From contig JAEVYS010000108.1 of NCBI GenBank assembly GCA_023392635.1, forward strand, positions 1 to 64,000: DNA of 64,000 nt, given 5' to 3'. Numbering within the stretch: the stretch's first letter is position 1; each line of letters opens with the position of its first letter. The DNA comes from Actinomycetes bacterium (lineage in GTDB: Bacteria; Actinomycetota; Actinomycetes; Propionibacteriales; Propionibacteriaceae). The notes below the pieces were generated by a model. It had not been told where the DNA came from, did no database searches, and worked only from the letters and a program-made list of their open reading frames with translations. Of this stretch, positions 1 through 8,508 are shown in pieces. The position numbers were made by a program, and so were the translations under genes.

Positions 1-3000
1 AGCTCGACACCGGCGACAGCACCAGCTCCCCCGCCGGCCACGCCGCTGGAGGCTGCGCCCGCGGCCCCGGAGGCCGCCCCGGCCGGCCCCACCCCCAGCG
101 TGCAGTCACGCCACCGGGCCTCCGACACCACCCCGGAGAGCCCGGGCTCTGGTCGGGGTGTGTCCGCCGACCGTCCACGGCCCCAGCCGGTCGTGGAGAA
201 GGAGCAGACCGAACCGGTCCGCACGCCGCTGCGCGGCGCCCCCCTGCGGACGGCGAACAACATGGACGCCTCCCTGGCGATGCCGACCGCCACCAGCGTC
301 CGCGACGTGCCGATGAAGCTCGCCACCGACCAGCGCCTGATGATCAACGCGCACCTCGCCCGCTCCACCGGCGGCAAGGTCTCCTTCACGCACCTGATCG
401 GATGGGCGATGGTGCGGGCCCTCAAGGCCGTCCCCGAGATGAACAACTCCTACGACGTGGTGGACGGCAGGCCGATGCTGGTCACCCCGCCGTCGATCAA
501 CCTCGGCCTCGCGATCGACACCAAGAAGGCTGACGGCACCCGCCAGCTCCTCGTGCCCAACATCAAGAACTGCGAGGACCTCAACTTCGCCCAGTTCTGG
601 GCGGCGTACGAGTCCCTGGTGCGGAAGGCTCGCGACAACGCGCTGACCGTCGCGGACTTCGCCGGCACGACCGCGTCCCTCACCAATCCCGGCGGGCTGG
701 GCACCAACCACTCGGTGCCCCGGCTGATGGCCGGGCAGGGCGTGATCCTCGGGGTCGGCTCCATCGACTACCCGCCGGCGTTCCAGGGCGCCAACTCCGC
801 CCGCATCAACCAGATCGGCGTTTCCACTGTCACGACCCTGACCTCGACGTACGACCACCGCGTGATCCAGGGGGCGCAGTCCGGGGAGTTCCTCCGCCAC
901 ATCCACGAGCTGCTGCTGGGCAAGCACGACTTCTACGACGAGATCTTCGAGTCGCTGCGCGTGCCGTACACCCCGATCCGCTGGGCCAACGACACCAGTG
1001 ACGACAAGGTCGGAGCGATCCCGCGCAGCGCACGGATCTTCTCCCTGATCAACGCCTACCGGAACCTCGGCCACTTCATGGCCGACATCGACCCGCTCGA
1101 GTTCCGGCAGCGGTCCCACCCCGAGTTGACGCTGGAGTACCACGGGCTCACCCTGTGGGACCTGGACCGGGAGTTCCCGGTGGGCAGCTTCGGCAACCAC
1201 TCCGGCGAGGTGGCGACCCTCCGCGACATCCTGGCGATGCTGCGCGGGTCCTACTGCCGCACCGTGGGCGTGGAGTACATGCACATCTCCGACAACGAGC
1301 AGCGCAGCTGGATCCAGGAGCGCTTCGAGCGGCCGTTCGTGCCGTGGCCGCGGGAGGAGCACCTGCGCATCCTCGACAAGCTGAACGAGGCGGAGATCTT
1401 CGAGACGTTCCTGCAGACCAAGTTCGTCGGCCAGAAGCGGTTCTCCCTCGAGGGTGGCGAGTCGACGATCGTGTTCCTGGACGAGTTGTGCGAGCGCGCC
1501 GCCGACGGCGGCATCGACGAGGCCATCATCGGAATGCCGCACCGCGGGCGGCTGAACGTGCTCGCGAACATCGTGGGCAAGTCCTACGGCCAGATCTTCC
1601 GCGAGTTCCAGGGCAATTACGATCCGCGCCTGTCCACCGGCTCCGGCGACGTGAAGTACCACCTCGGCTCGGAGGGCCAGTTCACGGCGGCCAGCGGCAA
1701 GACCCTGAAGACGTCCGTCGCCGCCAACCCGTCGCACCTGGAGGCCGTCGACCCCGTGGTCCAGGGCATCGCCCGCGCCAAGATCGACCGCGTCGGCAAG
1801 GTGCCCGGCTGGCCGGTGCTGCCGATCCTGCTGCACGGCGACGCCGCGTTCGCCGGCCAGGGCGTGGTCTACGAGACCCTCCAGATGAGCCAACTGCGGG
1901 CGTACAAGACCGGCGGGACCGTGCACCTGGTCGTGAACAACCAGGTGGGCTTCACCACCGCGCCGATCGAGTCGCGCTCCTCCACCTACTGCACCGATGT
2001 GGCGAAGGCCATCCAGGCCCCGATCTTCCACGTGAACGGCGACGATCCCGAGGCTGTGGCCCGGGTGGCGCAGGTCGCCTTCGACTTCCGGCAGCGGTTC
2101 GCGAAGGATGTCGTGGTCGACCTCGTGTGCTACCGCCGACGCGGACACAACGAGGGCGACGATCCGAGCTTCACCCAGCCGCTCATGTACGACCTGATCG
2201 AGCAGAAGCGCAGCGTCCGCAAGCTGTACACCGAGGCCCTGATCGGGCGCGGCGACATCTCGACCGACGACGCCGAGCAGGTCATCGCCCGCTTCCGCGA
2301 ACGGCTCGAGGGCGTCTTCCGCGAGGTGCGCGAGGCCACCGACACCGAGGACACCACCTACCGCCGCGTGCCGTACTACCCGGCCAAGCTCGGCAAGGAC
2401 CGCGGCACGGCGATCACCGCCGAGCAGATGGAGGCGGTCGCGAAGGCGCACGTCACCTTCCCGGAGGGGTTCACCGTGCACCCGAAGGTGCTGCCGCAGC
2501 TCCAGCGCAGGGCCGACAGCATCCGCAACGGCCCGATCGACTGGGCCACGGCGGAACTGCTCGCGTTCGGCTCCCTGCTCATGGAGGGACGCCCGGTGCG
2601 CATCGTGGGCCAGGACACCCGCCGCGGGACGTTCAGCCAACGGTTCGCCGCTGTCATCGACCGGGTCACCAACCGCGCCTACGTTCCGCTGAAGCACCTC
2701 ACGCCCGACCAGGGCGGCTTCCACGTGTTCGACTCCCTGCTCAGCGAGTACGCGACCATGGGCTTCGAATACGGGTACTCGGTGGCCGCGCCGGACGCGC
2801 TCGTGTGCTGGGAGGGCCAGTTCGGCGACTTCGCCAACGGCGCGCAGACCATCGCCGACGAGTTCATCGCCGCGGGCAACGCCAAGTGGACCCAGAAGTC
2901 CGGGGTCGTCCTGCTGCTCCCGCACGGCTACGAGGGCCAGGGCCCCGACCACTCGTCGGCCCGCATCGAACGCTGGCTGACGCTGTGCTCGGAGGGGGCC

Positions 3001-3582
3001 CTGGCCGTGTGCCAGCCCTCCACGCCCGCCAGCTACTTCCACCTGCTGCGTACGCACGCCTACGTGAACTGGCACCGTCCCGTCGTGATCGCGACGCCCA
3101 AGTCGATGTTGCGTTCGAAGATGGCCACCTCCCCCGTCTCGGAGTTCACCCAGGGACGCTGGCAGCCGGCGATGGGTGATGCGACCATCACCGACCCCTC
3201 CGCCGTGAAGCGCATCGTCATGTGCTCGGGCAAGATTCGCTGGGAGCTGTTGCAGGCCCGCGCCGAGGCTGGACTGGACGGGCAGGTGGCGATCCTGCCC
3301 CTCGAGCGGCTCTATCCCCTGCCTGCCCGGGAACTCGCTGCGGAACTGGCCAAGTACCCGCAGGTGACCGACGTGCGGTGGGTGCAGGACGAGCCCGAGA
3401 ACCAGGGCGCCTGGTGGTTCCTGCAGCTGCACCTGCCGGCCGCGGTCGCCGCCTTCCTTCCCGGCTACGACCTGAGGATGACCGGGGTCACCCGCCCGGC
3501 GGCCTCGGCTCCGTCCGTCGGCTCGGTGAAGGTGCACCAGGCCCAGGAGGCCGACCTGCTCGCCCGCGCGCTGGCCGACTGA
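1..3582 (+). CDS. kgd: Multifunctional 2-oxoglutarate decarboxylase/dehydrogenase E1-E2 (Kgd), 5' end outside window
   Basis: The frame is open from the first base, so the gene starts upstream; the GTG at 100 is an internal valine in a Pro/Ala-rich linker. After the linker comes an E2-type acyltransferase domain (about residues 80-310 of the visible part) ending in YDHRVIQG, where the usual HxxxDG active site has Gln in place of Asp, as in actinobacterial Kgd/OdhA. The E1 domain follows, with the thiamine-diphosphate region GHNEGDDPSFTQP near 2150 and the C-terminal transketolase-like half. The enzyme acts on 2-oxoglutarate in the TCA cycle. The missing N-terminus is probably under 100 residues, judged from a family length of about 1230. 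The stop overlaps the start of the next gene (TGATG). Confidence 0.95.
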   Translation, partial: SSTPATAPAPPPATPLEAAPAAPEAAPAGPTPSVQSRHRASDTTPESPGSGRGVSADRPRPQPVVEKEQTEPVRTPLRGAPLRTANNMDASLAMPTATSVRDVPMKLATDQRLMINAHLARSTGGKVSFTHLIGWAMVRALKAVPEMNNSYDVVDGRPMLVTPPSINLGLAIDTKKADGTRQLLVPNIKNCEDLNFAQFWAAYESLVRKARDNALTVADFAGTTASLTNPGGLGTNHSVPRLMAGQGVILGVGSIDYPPAFQGANSARINQIGVSTVTTLTSTYDHRVIQGAQSGEFLRHIHELLLGKHDFYDEIFESLRVPYTPIRWANDTSDDKVGAIPRSARIFSLINAYRNLGHFMADIDPLEFRQRSHPELTLEYHGLTLWDLDREFPVGSFGNHSGEVATLRDILAMLRGSYCRTVGVEYMHISDNEQRSWIQERFERPFVPWPREEHLRILDKLNEAEIFETFLQTKFVGQKRFSLEGGESTIVFLDELCERAADGGIDEAIIGMPHRGRLNVLANIVGKSYGQIFREFQGNYDPRLSTGSGDVKYHLGSEGQFTAASGKTLKTSVAANPSHLEAVDPVVQGIARAKIDRVGKVPGWPVLPILLHGDAAFAGQGVVYETLQMSQLRAYKTGGTVHLVVNNQVGFTTAPIESRSSTYCTDVAKAIQAPIFHVNGDDPEAVARVAQVAFDFRQRFAKDVVVDLVCYRRRGHNEGDDPSFTQPLMYDLIEQKRSVRKLYTEALIGRGDISTDDAEQVIARFRERLEGVFREVREATDTEDTTYRRVPYYPAKLGKDRGTAITAEQMEAVAKAHVTFPEGFTVHPKVLPQLQRRADSIRNGPIDWATAELLAFGSLLMEGRPVRIVGQDTRRGTFSQRFAAVIDRVTNRAYVPLKHLTPDQGGFHVFDSLLSEYATMGFEYGYSVAAPDALVCWEGQFGDFANGAQTIADEFIAAGNAKWTQKSGVVLLLPHGYEGQGPDHSSARIERWLTLCSEGALAVCQPSTPASYFHLLRTHAYVNWHRPVVIATPKSMLRSKMATSPVSEFTQGRWQPAMGDATITDPSAVKRIVMCSGKIRWELLQARAEAGLDGQVAILPLERLYPLPARELAAELAKYPQVTDVRWVQDEPENQGAWWFLQLHLPAAVAAFLPGYDLRMTGVTRPAASAPSVGSVKVHQAQEADLLARALAD

Positions 3583-3758
3583 TGTACTTCACCGACCGCG
3601 GCATCGAGGAGCTGGCCGACCGGCGGGGCGAGGAGGAGGTCAGCCTCGCCTGGTTGTCCGAAAAGCTCAGCCTGTTCGTGGACCTGTACCCGGAGCACGA
3701 GAATGCCGTCGAGCGGCTGGCGACCTGGCTGGCGCGCCTCGACGACGAGGAGGACTGA
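3582..3758 (+). CDS. DUF6104 family small protein
   Basis: A 58-residue acidic protein starting MYFTDRGIEELADRRGEEEV. Its ATG overlaps the kgd stop by one base (TGATG), so translation is probably coupled. The sequence resembles small actinobacterial proteins (DUF6104) encoded directly after kgd. It is predicted mostly helical and has no signal peptide, membrane segment or cysteine. Function is unknown; a role linked to Kgd is only suggested by the constant neighbourhood. The GAGGAGG at its 3' end can serve as ribosome site for galK. Confidence 0.75.
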   Translation: MYFTDRGIEELADRRGEEEVSLAWLSEKLSLFVDLYPEHENAVERLATWLARLDDEED

Positions 3759-3760
3759 CC

Positions 3761-4897
3761 GTGCTGATCGACCAGGCAGCCGAGGCGTTCACCGCACTGG
3801 TCGGCACGGCCCCGTCAGGCGTCTGGACGGCTCCGGGACGGATCAACCTCATCGGTGAGCACACCGACTACAACGACGGGTTCGTGCTGCCCTACGCCCT
3901 CCCGCACGCCGCCTATCTCGCCGCCTCACCGCGCACCGACGGACGGTGGCGACTGCGCTCGGTCGACCTCGACGACACCGTCGAGCTGGGTCCGGACGAC
4001 CTGGTGCCCGGCAGCCGGGGCTGGCACTCCTACCTCGCCGGTGTGGTCTGGGCGCTGCGCCGGGCGGGCCACGAGGTCGGCGGGGTCGACCTCGTCCTCA
4101 CCTCGGACGTGCCCCTCGGCGCGGGCCTGTCCTCCTCTGCGGCCATCGAGTGCGCCGCGCTGGCTGCGCTCGCCGACCTGAACGGCCTGCAGATCGAGCC
4201 CCTCGACCGCGCCAAGCTCGCCCGGGTGGCCGAGAACGCGTACGTCGGTGCCCCGACCGGCCTACTCGACCAGGCGGCGTCCACGCTCTGCGTCGCCGAC
4301 CACGCGCTCTTCCTCGACTGCCGCTCCTTCGAGTACCAGCAGGTGCCGTTCGCCGTCGAGGCCGCCGGCCTGGCCATCCTGGTGATCGACACCCGGACCC
4401 GGCACAGCCACGTCGACGGCGAGTACGCCGCCCGGCGCGCCAGCTGCGAGGAGGCCTGCCGGATCCTCGGCGTGCGGGCGCTGCGGGACGTCACCGATCT
4501 CGACGGCGCGCTCGCGCAGCTTCCCGAACTCGTCGGACGTCGCGTGCGCCACATCGTGACCGAGAACCAGCGGGTGCTCGACACCATGACCGCGCTGGCC
4601 GCCGACGACTACGCCCGGCTGGGACGGCTGATGACCGAGTCCCACGCCTCGATGCGCGACGACTACGAGATCACGGAGACCAGCGTCGACCTCGCCGTCG
4701 AGACGGCGCTCGCCGACGGAGCGTGGGGCGCGCGGATGACCGGCGGCGGCTTCGGCGGCTGCGTGCTCGCGCTGGTGCCCGCCGACCAGGTGGAAACCAC
4801 GTCCGCTGCTATCACGCGCGCGTTCGCGAACGCCGGGCACGAGGAGCCGGTCACTTTCCTGGCCCGCCCGTCGGACGGGGCTCGTCGGCTCCGGTGA
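3761..4897 (+). CDS. galK: Galactokinase
   Basis: A 378-residue GHMP-family kinase that phosphorylates galactose at C1 (Leloir pathway). The galactokinase signature PGRINLIGEHTDYNDG lies at residues 25-40, the ATP loop PLGAGLSSSAA near 118-128, the LLDQAAS segment with the catalytic Asp near 170, and GHMP motif 3 (MTGGGFGGC) near residue 327. Length is normal. The GTG start lies two bases after the preceding stop, with the GAGGAGG ribosome site inside the upstream gene. No galT or galE is nearby, so it appears as a single sugar gene in a kgd operon. Its 3' end overlaps the opposite-strand membrane gene by 47 bases. Confidence 0.93.
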   Translation: MLIDQAAEAFTALVGTAPSGVWTAPGRINLIGEHTDYNDGFVLPYALPHAAYLAASPRTDGRWRLRSVDLDDTVELGPDDLVPGSRGWHSYLAGVVWALRRAGHEVGGVDLVLTSDVPLGAGLSSSAAIECAALAALADLNGLQIEPLDRAKLARVAENAYVGAPTGLLDQAASTLCVADHALFLDCRSFEYQQVPFAVEAAGLAILVIDTRTRHSHVDGEYAARRASCEEACRILGVRALRDVTDLDGALAQLPELVGRRVRHIVTENQRVLDTMTALAADDYARLGRLMTESHASMRDDYEITETSVDLAVETALADGAWGARMTGGGFGGCVLALVPADQVETTSAAITRAFANAGHEEPVTFLARPSDGARRLR

Positions 4898-5270
4898 CTC
4901 CGGCGTCCCTGCGCAGGTGCAGGGCCCGGCTCGTGGCCGGCAGCGCTGCCGCGACCGCGGTGATCGCGCACACCACGACCGCCGACCACATCCAGGGCGC
5001 CGACTCGGTGAACGTCCACGCGGCAGCGACGTTCAGCATCGACAAGGCGACCACGGGGCCGCGGCCGAAGACGCTCAGCCGCCACAGCGCCCAGGTGGCC
5101 GCCGCGAGGCCGGCCCCGTAGGCCAGCAGGGCGAGCCCGACCCCGCCCGAGAACGTGCCGTGGCCGGACGCGAGCGACACGACCGCCATCACGACGACCG
5201 CGACAGCAGAGGCGGCCGCGCCCGTCACGGCAACGACCAGTGACAAGGGACGACGTTCCGCGGGTGGCAC
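4851..5270 (-). CDS. Small integral membrane protein, unknown function
   Basis: About 139 residues from a GTG at 5270. The reading frame is open further upstream, but that part lies in the whiB1 promoter region and is not membrane-like. Four hydrophobic segments are visible (starting SLVVAVTGAAASAV, GGVGLALLAYGAGLAAAT, ALSMLNVAAAWTF, MWSAVVVCAITAVAAAL), followed by a charged tail. It is divergent from whiB1 and converges on galK with a 47-base overlap. I do not recognise a named family. The start is uncertain. Confidence 0.6.
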   Translation of the reverse strand: MPPAERRPLSLVVAVTGAAASAVAVVVMAVVSLASGHGTFSGGVGLALLAYGAGLAAATWALWRLSVFGRGPVVALSMLNVAAAWTFTESAPWMWSAVVVCAITAVAAALPATSRALHLRRDAGVTGADEPRPTGGPGK

Positions 5271-5481
5271 CCGGCCAGCGTAGCGCCGCGCCCGCGCGGC
5301 GTCCGTGCAGGGGATGTGAGCGCGCCACACCACATGTGCAAAATGCGGGCCACACCTTGTGCGGGGACGGTACAGTTGCCAGTCTGGACACCGGGCGTGC
5401 GCACTTTTCCCGCCATGCCCGGTGACGTTCTGCCTGGGCCTTCCGCCACGCATCGCCCATCTACTCAAGGAGTGTTACTTC

Positions 5482-5733
5482 ATGGACTGGCGCCACAGGG
5501 CTGCCTGCCTGACCGAGGACCCGGAGCTGTTCTTCCCCATCGGCAACACCGGGCCGGCCTTGATGCAGATCGCCGAAGCGAAGAAGGTGTGCCGCCGCTG
5601 CGAGGTGCGCGAGGCCTGCCTTCAGTGGGCGCTGGATGCCGGACAGGACCACGGGGTGTGGGGTGGGCTCAGCGAGGACGAGCGCCGCGCCATGAAGCGC
5701 CGCGCCGCCCGGATGCGGGTCCGCAACAGCTGA
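5482..5733 (+). CDS. whiB1: WhiB1-type iron-sulfur transcription factor
   Basis: An 83-residue WhiB-family regulator. The four iron-sulfur ligands are C9, C37, C40 and C46, followed by the GVWGG turn and a basic C-terminus (RRAMKRRAARMR). The start MDWRHRAACLTEDPELFFP and the cysteine spacing match mycobacterial WhiB1, an essential nitric-oxide-sensitive [4Fe-4S] protein that binds the primary sigma factor. The ATG is chosen because AAGGAG lies 9 bases upstream and because it gives the WhiB1 length. The 211-base region before it holds several TGTG/CACA elements but no operator I can assign. Confidence 0.93.
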   Translation: MDWRHRAACLTEDPELFFPIGNTGPALMQIAEAKKVCRRCEVREACLQWALDAGQDHGVWGGLSEDERRAMKRRAARMRVRNS

Positions 5734-5761
5734 CCCCGCGCCGCTCGTCAGGAGCAGGTCC

Positions 5762-5776
5762 GGCCGGGCGCCGGCC
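5762..5776. terminator. Hairpin between convergent whiB1 and pdtaS
   Basis: A six-base perfect stem GGCCGG/CCGGCC with a GCG loop sits in the 53 bases between two convergent stops. It has no T-tract on either side, so its role as a bidirectional terminator is inferred from position only. Confidence 0.35.
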
Positions 5777-5786
5777 CCAGCCCTGA

Positions 5787-7238
5787 TCAGATGAGCGGGA
5801 CCCGGACGGTGGCCGTGGTCGCGCTCTCCTCCGATGCCAGCGTGAACGTGCCGCCGAGGTCTGCGACCAGCGTGCTCACGATCGACAGTCCCAGGCTGGT
5901 CGAGTTGGTGATCCGGAAACCGTCCGGCAGCGGCTCCCCCTGGTTGGTCACCTCAACCACCAACTCCCCGTCCTGCTGGAGCGGGCGGACCAGGACCTCG
6001 CCGGACTGCTCCCGCAGGCCGTGCTCCACGGCGTTCTGGCAGAGCTCGGTCAGGACCAGGGAGAGGCTGGTGGCGACGTCGGCCGGCACGTAGCCGAAGG
6101 ACCCCTCGCGGACCATGCGCACCTTGCCACCGGTCGCCGCCACGTCGCCGACCATGCGCAGCAGGCGGTCGGCGACGTCGTCGAACTTCACCGCCGTGTC
6201 GAACGCCTGGCTCAGGATCTCGTGCACGACGGCGATGGCCGCGACGCGCTTCATGGCGTCGTTCAGCGCGCCCTTCGCCTCCGGCGAGGAGATCCGGCGG
6301 GCCTGCAGCCGCAGCAGTGCCGCCACGGTCTGCAGGTTGTTCTTCACCCGGTGGTGGATCTCGCGGATCGTGGCGTCCTTGGTGACGAGCTGGCGCTCGC
6401 GCGAGCGCAGCTCGGTGGTGTCGCGGCACATCACGAGCAGGCCGTCGGGACCGTCCTCGCTCGCCAGCGGCAGCACCCTCAGCCGGACGGTGGCCGAGCT
6501 CGTCTCGAGGTCGAGCTCGGCGGAGCCGCGTCCGACCAGGCTCGCCGCCATCGGACGGTCGACAGGCAGCCGCTCCTTCAGCAGGGACCGCGTGATCGCC
6601 ACGAAGTCCTCGCCGTACAGGTCGCTCGCCAGGCCGAGGCGACGGTAGGCACTCAGCGCATTCGGGCTCGCGAACACGATCTGGCCCGCCTGGCTGACCC
6701 GGATCATGCCGTCCCCCACGCGTGGCGAGACCCACGGCACGCGCCGGTCGCCGCCGAGCGGGAACTGATGCCGGTGCACCATGCCGGACAGCACCTGGGC
6801 GGCCTCGAGGTAGGCGTCCTCGAGTGCGCCGGGGGCACGGACGCCCATCTGGTTGGTGTGCATCTCGACCACGGCCAGTACCCGATCGTCACGCAGGATC
6901 GGGATGGCCTGGACGTCGACGGGGATGCCGGCGTGGAGCTTGTTGCCGCTGGTGTGGCTGATCTCCTGGGACAGGTACGCCTCCGTGACCAGGTGCTCCG
7001 GGTCGTAGGCGATCTCCTCCCCCACGACGTCGTCCTCGAGCGAGGTCGGACCGGTGGTCGGACGCACCTGGGCGCACGCCCAGAACACGTTGTCGTCGGC
7101 GTCCGGCACCCACAGGATCAGGTCTGCGAAGGCGAGGTCAGCCAGCAACGACCATTCGTCCACGAGCTGGGTGAGCCATTCGCGGTCCTCTTCGTCGAGG
7201 ACGCAATGGCGGGCGATGACCTGCTCCATCGTCTGCAT
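5787..7238 (-). CDS. pdtaS: PdtaS-like cytosolic sensor histidine kinase
   Basis: A 483-residue soluble two-component kinase. The N-terminal half is GAF-like, the middle (about 180-285) is PAS-like and contains the CRDTTELRSRERQL linker, then a HisKA_2 dimerisation domain with phosphoacceptor in EIHHRVKNNLQT (about residue 294) and a C-terminal HATPase domain with the N-box LTELCQNAVEHG. This is the PdtaS architecture, which phosphorylates the antiterminator PdtaR in mycobacteria; no pdtaR is in the window. There is no transmembrane segment. The start ATG at 7238 fits the family length; another in-frame ATG lies at 7229. Confidence 0.88.
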   Translation of the reverse strand: MQTMEQVIARHCVLDEEDREWLTQLVDEWSLLADLAFADLILWVPDADDNVFWACAQVRPTTGPTSLEDDVVGEEIAYDPEHLVTEAYLSQEISHTSGNKLHAGIPVDVQAIPILRDDRVLAVVEMHTNQMGVRAPGALEDAYLEAAQVLSGMVHRHQFPLGGDRRVPWVSPRVGDGMIRVSQAGQIVFASPNALSAYRRLGLASDLYGEDFVAITRSLLKERLPVDRPMAASLVGRGSAELDLETSSATVRLRVLPLASEDGPDGLLVMCRDTTELRSRERQLVTKDATIREIHHRVKNNLQTVAALLRLQARRISSPEAKGALNDAMKRVAAIAVVHEILSQAFDTAVKFDDVADRLLRMVGDVAATGGKVRMVREGSFGYVPADVATSLSLVLTELCQNAVEHGLREQSGEVLVRPLQQDGELVVEVTNQGEPLPDGFRITNSTSLGLSIVSTLVADLGGTFTLASEESATTATVRVPLI

Positions 7239-7262
7239 GCCCGCCACCCTACTGAACTCCGG

Positions 7263-7293
7263 TTGGACCCTCCGCCCCCCGGGCTGGCAGAAT
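7263..7293 (+). promoter_or_regulatory. Possible promoter of the bL37 gene
   Basis: TTGGAC (7263-7268) and CAGAAT (7288-7293) are separated by 19 bases, about 50 bases before the bL37 start. This resembles a primary-sigma promoter with a slightly long spacer. It is a pattern match only. Confidence 0.35.
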
Positions 7294-7344
7294 GGGTCCC
7301 CGCGCCGACCGGCGCGCACGCACGTCACGACTGAGGAGACCACG

Positions 7345-7419
7345 ATGGGTAAGGGTGGCCGTAAGCGCCGTTCCCGCAGGAAGAGCGCTGCTAACCACGG
7401 CAAGCGCCCGAACGCCTGA
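7345..7419 (+). CDS. bL37-type small ribosomal protein (24 aa)
   Basis: A 24-residue, very basic protein: MGKGGRKRRSRRK, then SAANHGKRPNA. The ending ANHGKRPNA matches my memory of the actinobacterial ribosomal protein bL37 found in the large subunit of mycobacterial ribosomes. A GAGGAG ribosome site lies 6 bases before the ATG and a strong hairpin follows the stop, so this is a complete single-gene unit that length cut-offs often miss. Confidence 0.82.
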   Translation: MGKGGRKRRSRRKSAANHGKRPNA

Positions 7420-7439
7420 GGATCGCCGCCGTACATGTC

Positions 7440-7469
7440 CGAAGCCCCCGGCGAACGGCGGGGGCTTCG
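7440..7469. terminator. Strong hairpin terminator between bL37 and rsrA
   Basis: An 11-base perfect stem: CGAAGCCCCCG at 7440-7450 pairs with CGGGGGCTTCG at 7459-7469, with an 8-base loop. It lies 20 bases after the bL37 stop and 51 bases from the convergent rsrA stop, so it can end transcription from both sides. There is no T-tract. Confidence 0.75.
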
Positions 7470-7520
7470 TGCGTCCTGGCCCCTTTCCACGGGGCGGACG
7501 GGTCCCGCGGCGGGTGGCGG

Positions 7521-7784
7521 CTACTCCGGCGCTTCGGTGACGATCACCGTGCGGCTGTAGGTGGCACGGACGCGCAGGCGGAGTTCCTCCGGCGCCTTCT
7601 CCGCGGTGCAGGACCTGCGGATCAGCAGACGCATCGCGTCCTCCACCTGGTAGTGGTCGAGGCAGGGCTCGCAGGCCAGCAGGTGCTCGCGGATCTCGTC
7701 GGCCTCGGCCGGGCTGAGCTCCTGGTCATGGAACTCGTAGAGGTGGCGCAGTACTTCGGTGCAGTCCTCGAACTCAGGCCTCAT
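7521..7784 (-). CDS. rsrA: RsrA-type zinc-binding redox anti-sigma factor
   Basis: An 87-residue ZAS-family anti-sigma factor that holds SigR inactive until its thiols are oxidised. Visible ligands are C8, H34, C38 and C41 (H-x3-C-x2-C), plus a further cysteine at 59 near the C-terminus, as in RsrA/RshA. It overlaps the 3' end of sigR by 11 bases, so production is probably coupled and stoichiometric. The protein is cytosolic with no membrane segment. Confidence 0.93.
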   Translation of the reverse strand: MRPEFEDCTEVLRHLYEFHDQELSPAEADEIREHLLACEPCLDHYQVEDAMRLLIRRSCTAEKAPEELRLRVRATYSRTVIVTEAPE

Positions 7785-8469
7785 GGTCGCTCCCGATCAG
7801 ACCGTGCTCGCGCGCGAAGTCAGCGAGGGAGGCACGCAGTTGGTTTCGGCCGCGGTTCAGCCGGGACATCACGGTGCCGATCGGCGTGCCCATGATCTCG
7901 GCGATCTCCTTGTAGGAGAATCCCTCGACGTCGGCGAGGTAGACCGCCAGTCGGAAGTCGGGGGCCAGCGCGTTCATCGCGTCGGTCACCGCCGAGTGCG
8001 GCATGCGGTCGAGCGCTTCCATCTCGGCCGAGCGAAGCCCGGTCGAGGTGTGCGACTCCGCGCGAGCCAGCTGCCAGTCCTCCACGTCCTGCCCGGAGGT
8101 CTGCGGCTGACGCTGCTTCTTGCGGTAGTTGTTGATGAAGGTGTTGGTGAGGATCCGGTACAGCCACGCCTTCAGGTTGGTGCCGGGCGTGAACTGGTGG
8201 AAGGACGCGTAGGCCTTCGCGAAGGTCTCCTGCACCAGGTCCTCGGCGTCGCTCGGGTTGCGGGTCATGCGCAGGGCTGCGCCGTAGAGCTGGTCGAGGT
8301 AGGCCAGCGCCTCGGCCTCGAACCTCTCGGCGCGTTCGGCGTCGGTCTCGGGACGGTCGAGGGTGGAGTCCTCGGGAAGTGTTGGCAGAGTCATCAGGAA
8401 CGAGCCTAGCCGTTGCCGCTGACCGGCCCGAGGTACGCCGATCTGCACCGCTGGGTCGAGGGTCGCCAT
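7774..8469 (-). CDS. sigR: SigR/SigH-type ECF sigma factor (thiol-oxidative stress)
   Basis: A 231-residue ECF sigma factor with region 2 (DAEDLVQETFAKAYASFHQF, about 73-92) and region 4 with a helix-turn-helix (GFSYKEIAEIMGTPIGTVMS). It directs transcription of thiol-homeostasis genes and is controlled by the overlapping rsrA. Two starts are possible: the ATG at 8469, which has a near-perfect GAGGAGG five bases upstream, and an internal ATG at 8394 (MTLPTLPEDS) with no clear ribosome site but the more usual SigR N-terminus. Streptomyces SigR is known to exist as a normal form and a longer unstable form from an upstream start; this gene may do the same. Confidence 0.92.
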   Translation of the reverse strand: MATLDPAVQIGVPRAGQRQRLGSFLMTLPTLPEDSTLDRPETDAERAERFEAEALAYLDQLYGAALRMTRNPSDAEDLVQETFAKAYASFHQFTPGTNLKAWLYRILTNTFINNYRKKQRQPQTSGQDVEDWQLARAESHTSTGLRSAEMEALDRMPHSAVTDAMNALAPDFRLAVYLADVEGFSYKEIAEIMGTPIGTVMSRLNRGRNQLRASLADFAREHGLIGSDHEA

Positions 8470-8481
8470 CACGCCCTCCTC

Positions 8482-8508
8482 AACGGGTCCGCCCGGGGCG
8501 ATTATTCC
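8482..8508 (-). promoter_or_regulatory. SigR-type autoregulatory promoter of sigR
   Basis: On the minus strand, GGAAT (8508-8504) and GTT (8484-8482, preceded by C) are separated by 19 bases. This fits the SigR/SigH consensus GGAAT-N18/19-GTT. The GGAAT overlaps the stop codon of the SRAP gene. The expected start point, near 8475, falls within the Shine-Dalgarno of the upstream ATG, so the message would be almost leaderless. Confidence 0.65.

Noticed and set aside
106..3537. A 1143-codon open frame on the minus strand opposite kgd, and similar long antisense frames (for example 19277-21697, 47338-49845, 38318-40291).
   Set aside because: They mirror known genes, have Arg/Gly/Pro-rich composition typical of GC-rich shadow frames, and show no recognisable motif.
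5315..5340. TGTG-N7-CACA and CACATGTG upstream of whiB1, reminiscent of CRP control of mycobacterial whiB1.
   Set aside because: The half-site spacing is one base short of the CRP palindrome (TGTG-N8-CACA) and the elements are short; no reliable operator.
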